A model generated the notes under the pieces. That model had not been told where the DNA came from, searched no databases, and worked only from the letters and a program-made list of their open reading frames with translations. The translations under genes were made by a program, and so were the position numbers. This document shows positions 6,986-9,214 of a stretch of 9,214 nucleotides of DNA, in pieces (the stretch's first letter is position 1; the number at the start of each line of letters is the position of its first letter). Source of the DNA: Ignavibacteriales bacterium (GTDB lineage Bacteria > Bacteroidota > Ignavibacteria > Ignavibacteriales > Melioribacteraceae); assembly GCA_020059785.1 (NCBI GenBank), contig JAGVBL010000041.1, forward strand, positions 1 through 9,214. The letters run 5' to 3'.

Positions 6986-7726
6986 TTAAAAAATATAACT
7001 AAACCAGATAATTCCAAACAGAAGAGAGATAATTGTTATAATTAAACCGGATTTAAGATATTCCCGGAAAGAAAGATGAATAAAAGGTTTTCTTGCAGTT
7101 TCGGCAACAATAAGATTTGCAACAGAACCGATTAAAGTGAGATTACCGGCAAATGTTGTAGCCATTCCAAGTATCATCCATGCTTGTTCGGTATTTGCCA
7201 ATGTAGGAATTAACGGACGATATAACAAAACCGCCGGTACATTCGATACGATATTACTAAGTATTGCTGATGAAACTGCAAATGAAGTAATCCCTTCTGA
7301 AATGTATGGAACCAGTGTTAATGTTAGGTATTTACCGAACCCGGCAGTATCAATTGATTTAGTAACGACAAAAAGTGCTGTAAAGAATACAAGAAGCCCC
7401 CAGTCAATTTCAAAGAAGACCCTTTCGGGTTTCAATCTGCGTGTAATCAGAAGTAAAATTGCGGCGCCGAATGCTGCGAGTGTAACCGGGACGCCAAGCA
7501 GAAATGCAACAATCATTACTACTGAAGAAACCAGGCTCTTAATCAGCAATGGTCTGTAGGGTTTTACTTTATCAAGTTCTAATTTATCGAACCGTGCACT
7601 GGTAAATTCACTTTTATATATCATTGTAATTACAGCCCAAACAATCAACAACCCGATAATTGCCGGCAATGTTTGGAGGAGTGCATATTTAGTGGAAGGT
7701 ATTCCAGATGAAACTCCGATAATCAT
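6986..7726 (-). CDS. N-terminally truncated ArsB/CitM-type ion transporter, probable pseudogene
   Basis: The 246 residues match the C-terminal half of the SLC13/ArsB/NhaD-like transporters (CitMHS-type, normally about 400-450 residues with two inverted repeats). The second repeat is complete: the DWGLLVFFTALFVV helix (108-121), the SNIVSNVPAVLL hairpin motif (157-168) and AGNLTLIGSVANLIV (193-207). Seven or eight hydrophobic segments can be counted, roughly at 15-37, 60-79, 80-95, 108-125, 134-142, 145-168, 182-207 and 226-246. The first repeat is missing except for its end. The ATG at 7726 is simply the first methionine available and lies inside a conserved motif (see 7727-7786), so it is unlikely to be the original start. 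A product lacking the first repeat should not transport. The protein frame is intact after the break, so the damage may be recent or some constraint remains. Ion specificity is unknown. Confidence 0.7.
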   Translation of the reverse strand: MIIGVSSGIPSTKYALLQTLPAIIGLLIVWAVITMIYKSEFTSARFDKLELDKVKPYRPLLIKSLVSSVVMIVAFLLGVPVTLAAFGAAILLLITRRLKPERVFFEIDWGLLVFFTALFVVTKSIDTAGFGKYLTLTLVPYISEGITSFAVSSAILSNIVSNVPAVLLYRPLIPTLANTEQAWMILGMATTFAGNLTLIGSVANLIVAETARKPFIHLSFREYLKSGLIITIISLLFGIIWFSYIF

Positions 7727-7786
7727 ATTTTGAGGATTACCAATTATTGTAGCAGAAGATCCGATATTTGCAGCATAAGGTGATAT
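7727..7786 (-). pseudogene. In-frame remnant of the transporter first-repeat motif, cut off by a stop codon
   Basis: Reading the transporter frame upstream of its first ATG gives 20 further residues, SPYAANIGSSATIIGNPQN preceded by I, before a TAA at 7789-7787. This is the conserved first-repeat hairpin of ArsB/NhaD-type carriers (typical form NIGSxxTxxGNPQN). It shows that the real gene once extended well upstream. About 150-190 residues expected before this point are absent; beyond the stop there is only spacer and then the M24 gene. Confidence 0.8.
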
Positions 7787-7833
7787 TTATTTTTGTCTTG
7801 AGAAGTTTTTTGAACTTATGACTAAGAATAAAA

Positions 7834-7860
7834 TCTCAAGGGAGAGCCTTTTTCTCTTGA
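7834..7860 (-). terminator. Terminator-like hairpin after the M24 peptidase gene
   Basis: Forty-four bases after the M24 stop codon the minus strand reads TCAAGAGA (7860-7853), a seven-base loop AAAAGGC, then TCT, a two-base CC bulge and CTTGA (7845-7836). The arms pair over eight base pairs. GATTTTATTCTT follows, a weak T-rich tail. It could end the M24 transcript. The right arm can also pair with TCTCAAG further downstream (7803-7797), so other folds compete. Confidence 0.35.
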
Positions 7861-7904
7861 CAAGCAACCTTTAATATGTGTGATATTAAGTGCAATTAAG
7901 TATT

Positions 7905-9214
7905 TTATTTTGATGGAATAATTATCAATTCCTCTTGAGGAGTAATTAAATATTTTGCACCGGTTTCAGTAACAACCGCCATTTCTTCAACAGAAATAGT
8001 TTTGGTTTCTGTTTTTGAGTCATCAATATACCAGCAGAAAAATCCGTCGTAAGCGAATACTTGTCCCGGTTTTAATTTAAGTGCCGAACTGCCCATCGGT
8101 TTATCACTTCTTTGAGCACCGCTTAAAGACGGTCCGACATCGTGAGCAACGTAACCAACCGGATGACCTGTACCCCACATAACAGGAAGAGAACCTTGTT
8201 GTTTCATCCAATCGCGTTGAGCTTTATCAACATAAAAACCTTCAATACCGGGTTTCATTGTTTCAACAACAATACGGCTTCCACGTTTAGCATTCTCCCA
8301 TTTTTTCAGTATATCGGTAGGAGCTTGTTTTTCTCCCGGCTTAAGAACGTAAGCAAACCGCTGAATATCTGTTACCCATATTCCATAAACTTTAATTCCA
8401 TGATCGGTTTGAATTATATCACCGGGTTGAATTACTTTATTGGTAGAATGTGAATGTCCGCGGTCCACACCCGAATTAACATTAGGATTTTGATCCGGCT
8501 GCCATGCATCACCAACGCCATAATCTTTCATCCTCTTTTTGATATATCGTGCAACATCGGCATCTGTTGTTTTACCGGGAATAACTGTCTTATAAGCTTC
8601 AATCTGAATCTTCTCTGTTAGAAGGGCAGCTTTTGTCATTATTTCAATTTCTGCCGGTAGTTTAACCGAGAGCCAATTTACAACTATTGGATCTGCAGAT
8701 ACAAGCTTTGCAGATATTTCCGGACCAAGCTCCTTTTCCATTTCTATACGTTGTGTGTAAGAGAGTCCATCCGATAAATTACGCTCCGAACTATTAATTC
8801 CAATTTTTGCCGGATTATATTTTTCAATCAGTTTTTTTACTTCACTCCAAACACTTGAGCTTCTTTCAATTTCTATAACTTCATCTTGCAATCCAACATC
8901 TTTTAAAGCACGTGCTTCTCCTGATGGCGATACTGCAATCGACTTAACATTATCACCTTGAAGAACAAAAAAGAATGCAGCAGTTCCACCGGCATTTTCA
9001 CCTCCAACATGAATAGCAAGAGGATCATTATCATTCTCACGACAAATTACCAGCCAGGAATCAATCTCTGCATCTTTCATTGCGGCGGGAAGGAGCTTTT
9101 CAATTCTTTCCTTACGAATCGATTGCCATGGATTATGGGATTCATCGAATGAAAATTCCTTTACCTGTCCAACCGCTAAGGATGAAAAACCTAACAAAAG
9201 TAAAATCGATTTTA
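7905..9214 (-). CDS. Exported M24-family metallopeptidase (aminopeptidase P-like), 5' end beyond the window
   Basis: At least 436 residues of a two-domain pita-bread enzyme are visible. Numbering from the TTG at 9197, a creatinase-type N-terminal domain covers about 25-180 and the catalytic M24 domain about 185-430. Metal ligands are D265 (TDHG), D277 (TDIQR), H345 (GTGHPVG) and E404 (VEEMAVVTETG). The other expected glutamate, in the usual fTiEPg motif, is D384 here (VFAYDGF). Xaa-Pro aminopeptidase is the nearest named activity, but substrates vary widely in this family. The TTG is not the true start: the frame continues to the window edge and reads KSILLLLGFSSLAVGQ, the core and cleavage region of a Sec signal peptide, so the start codon lies a few codons outside. 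The product is probably periplasmic. It is separated from the transporter remnant by 178 bases. Confidence 0.9.
   Translation of the reverse strand, partial: KSILLLLGFSSLAVGQVKEFSFDESHNPWQSIRKERIEKLLPAAMKDAEIDSWLVICRENDNDPLAIHVGGENAGGTAAFFFVLQGDNVKSIAVSPSGEARALKDVGLQDEVIEIERSSSVWSEVKKLIEKYNPAKIGINSSERNLSDGLSYTQRIEMEKELGPEISAKLVSADPIVVNWLSVKLPAEIEIMTKAALLTEKIQIEAYKTVIPGKTTDADVARYIKKRMKDYGVGDAWQPDQNPNVNSGVDRGHSHSTNKVIQPGDIIQTDHGIKVYGIWVTDIQRFAYVLKPGEKQAPTDILKKWENAKRGSRIVVETMKPGIEGFYVDKAQRDWMKQQGSLPVMWGTGHPVGYVAHDVGPSLSGAQRSDKPMGSSALKLKPGQVFAYDGFFCWYIDDSKTETKTISVEEMAVVTETGAKYLITPQEELIIIPSK

Noticed and set aside
7137..7559. Plus-strand open frame of 140 codons opposite the transporter remnant
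   Set aside because: It lies entirely antisense to a gene with clear family motifs, and its own translation has no recognisable motif; it is a shadow frame. The same holds for plus-strand frames at 676-1047, 1625-2068 and 8142-8453.
9195..9197. TTG as the start codon of the M24 peptidase
   Set aside because: The frame continues upstream to the window edge and encodes the hydrophobic core of a signal peptide, so the true start is outside the window.
1..9214. Defence system, CRISPR array, prophage or insertion sequence
   Set aside because: No repeat-spacer pattern, transposase, integrase, nuclease or toxin-antitoxin motif was seen on either strand.

Overview
The window is an AT-rich, tightly packed stretch of bacterial chromosome with every convincing gene on the minus strand, so transcription runs from high to low coordinates. 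There are no tRNA or rRNA genes, CRISPR arrays, insertion sequences or phage genes that I can recognise. Low G+C, TTG starts, uneven Shine-Dalgarno strength, a class 1B PyrK/PyrD pair and a periplasmic M24/M19 peptidase set fit the Bacteroidota/Chlorobiota/Ignavibacteria side of the tree. An Ignavibacteria-like organism is my best guess, but this is inference from style and not from a marker gene.

Right part (about 9214 to 5763): an exported M24 metallopeptidase (aminopeptidase P-like) whose signal peptide runs off the window edge; a spacer with a terminator-like hairpin; the C-terminal half of an ArsB/CitM-type membrane transporter whose first half is missing; and an exported M19 (renal-dipeptidase-like) metallopeptidase. 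The two peptidases suggest scavenging of peptides in the periplasm. The transporter remnant looks like a decaying gene: its first-repeat signature is still readable in frame upstream of its only ATG, but a stop codon lies just before it.

Left part (about 5720 to 54): after a terminator-like hairpin and a 164-base intergenic region, six genes follow as one probable operon: an unrecognised 289-residue cytoplasmic protein, mannose-1-phosphate guanylyltransferase (GDP-mannose supply), an RpiB-family sugar-phosphate isomerase, PyrK and PyrD (NAD-linked dihydroorotate oxidation in pyrimidine synthesis) and FolC (folylpolyglutamate synthase). Junctions are TAATG, TGATG, 33 bases, ATGA and 1 base, so most are probably translationally coupled. 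The unifying theme is nucleotide, nucleotide-sugar and cofactor metabolism.

The most unusual gene is the RpiB homologue. It carries an N-terminal extension of about 57 residues that resembles the start of EutQ (ethanolamine microcompartment protein), and its catalytic cysteine position is aspartate in a rewritten active-site loop. No microcompartment shell gene is present here. The other points worth a look are the half-deleted transporter, the unknown operon leader gene and an M24 enzyme with an atypical metal-ligand residue. Otherwise this is mostly an ordinary housekeeping region.
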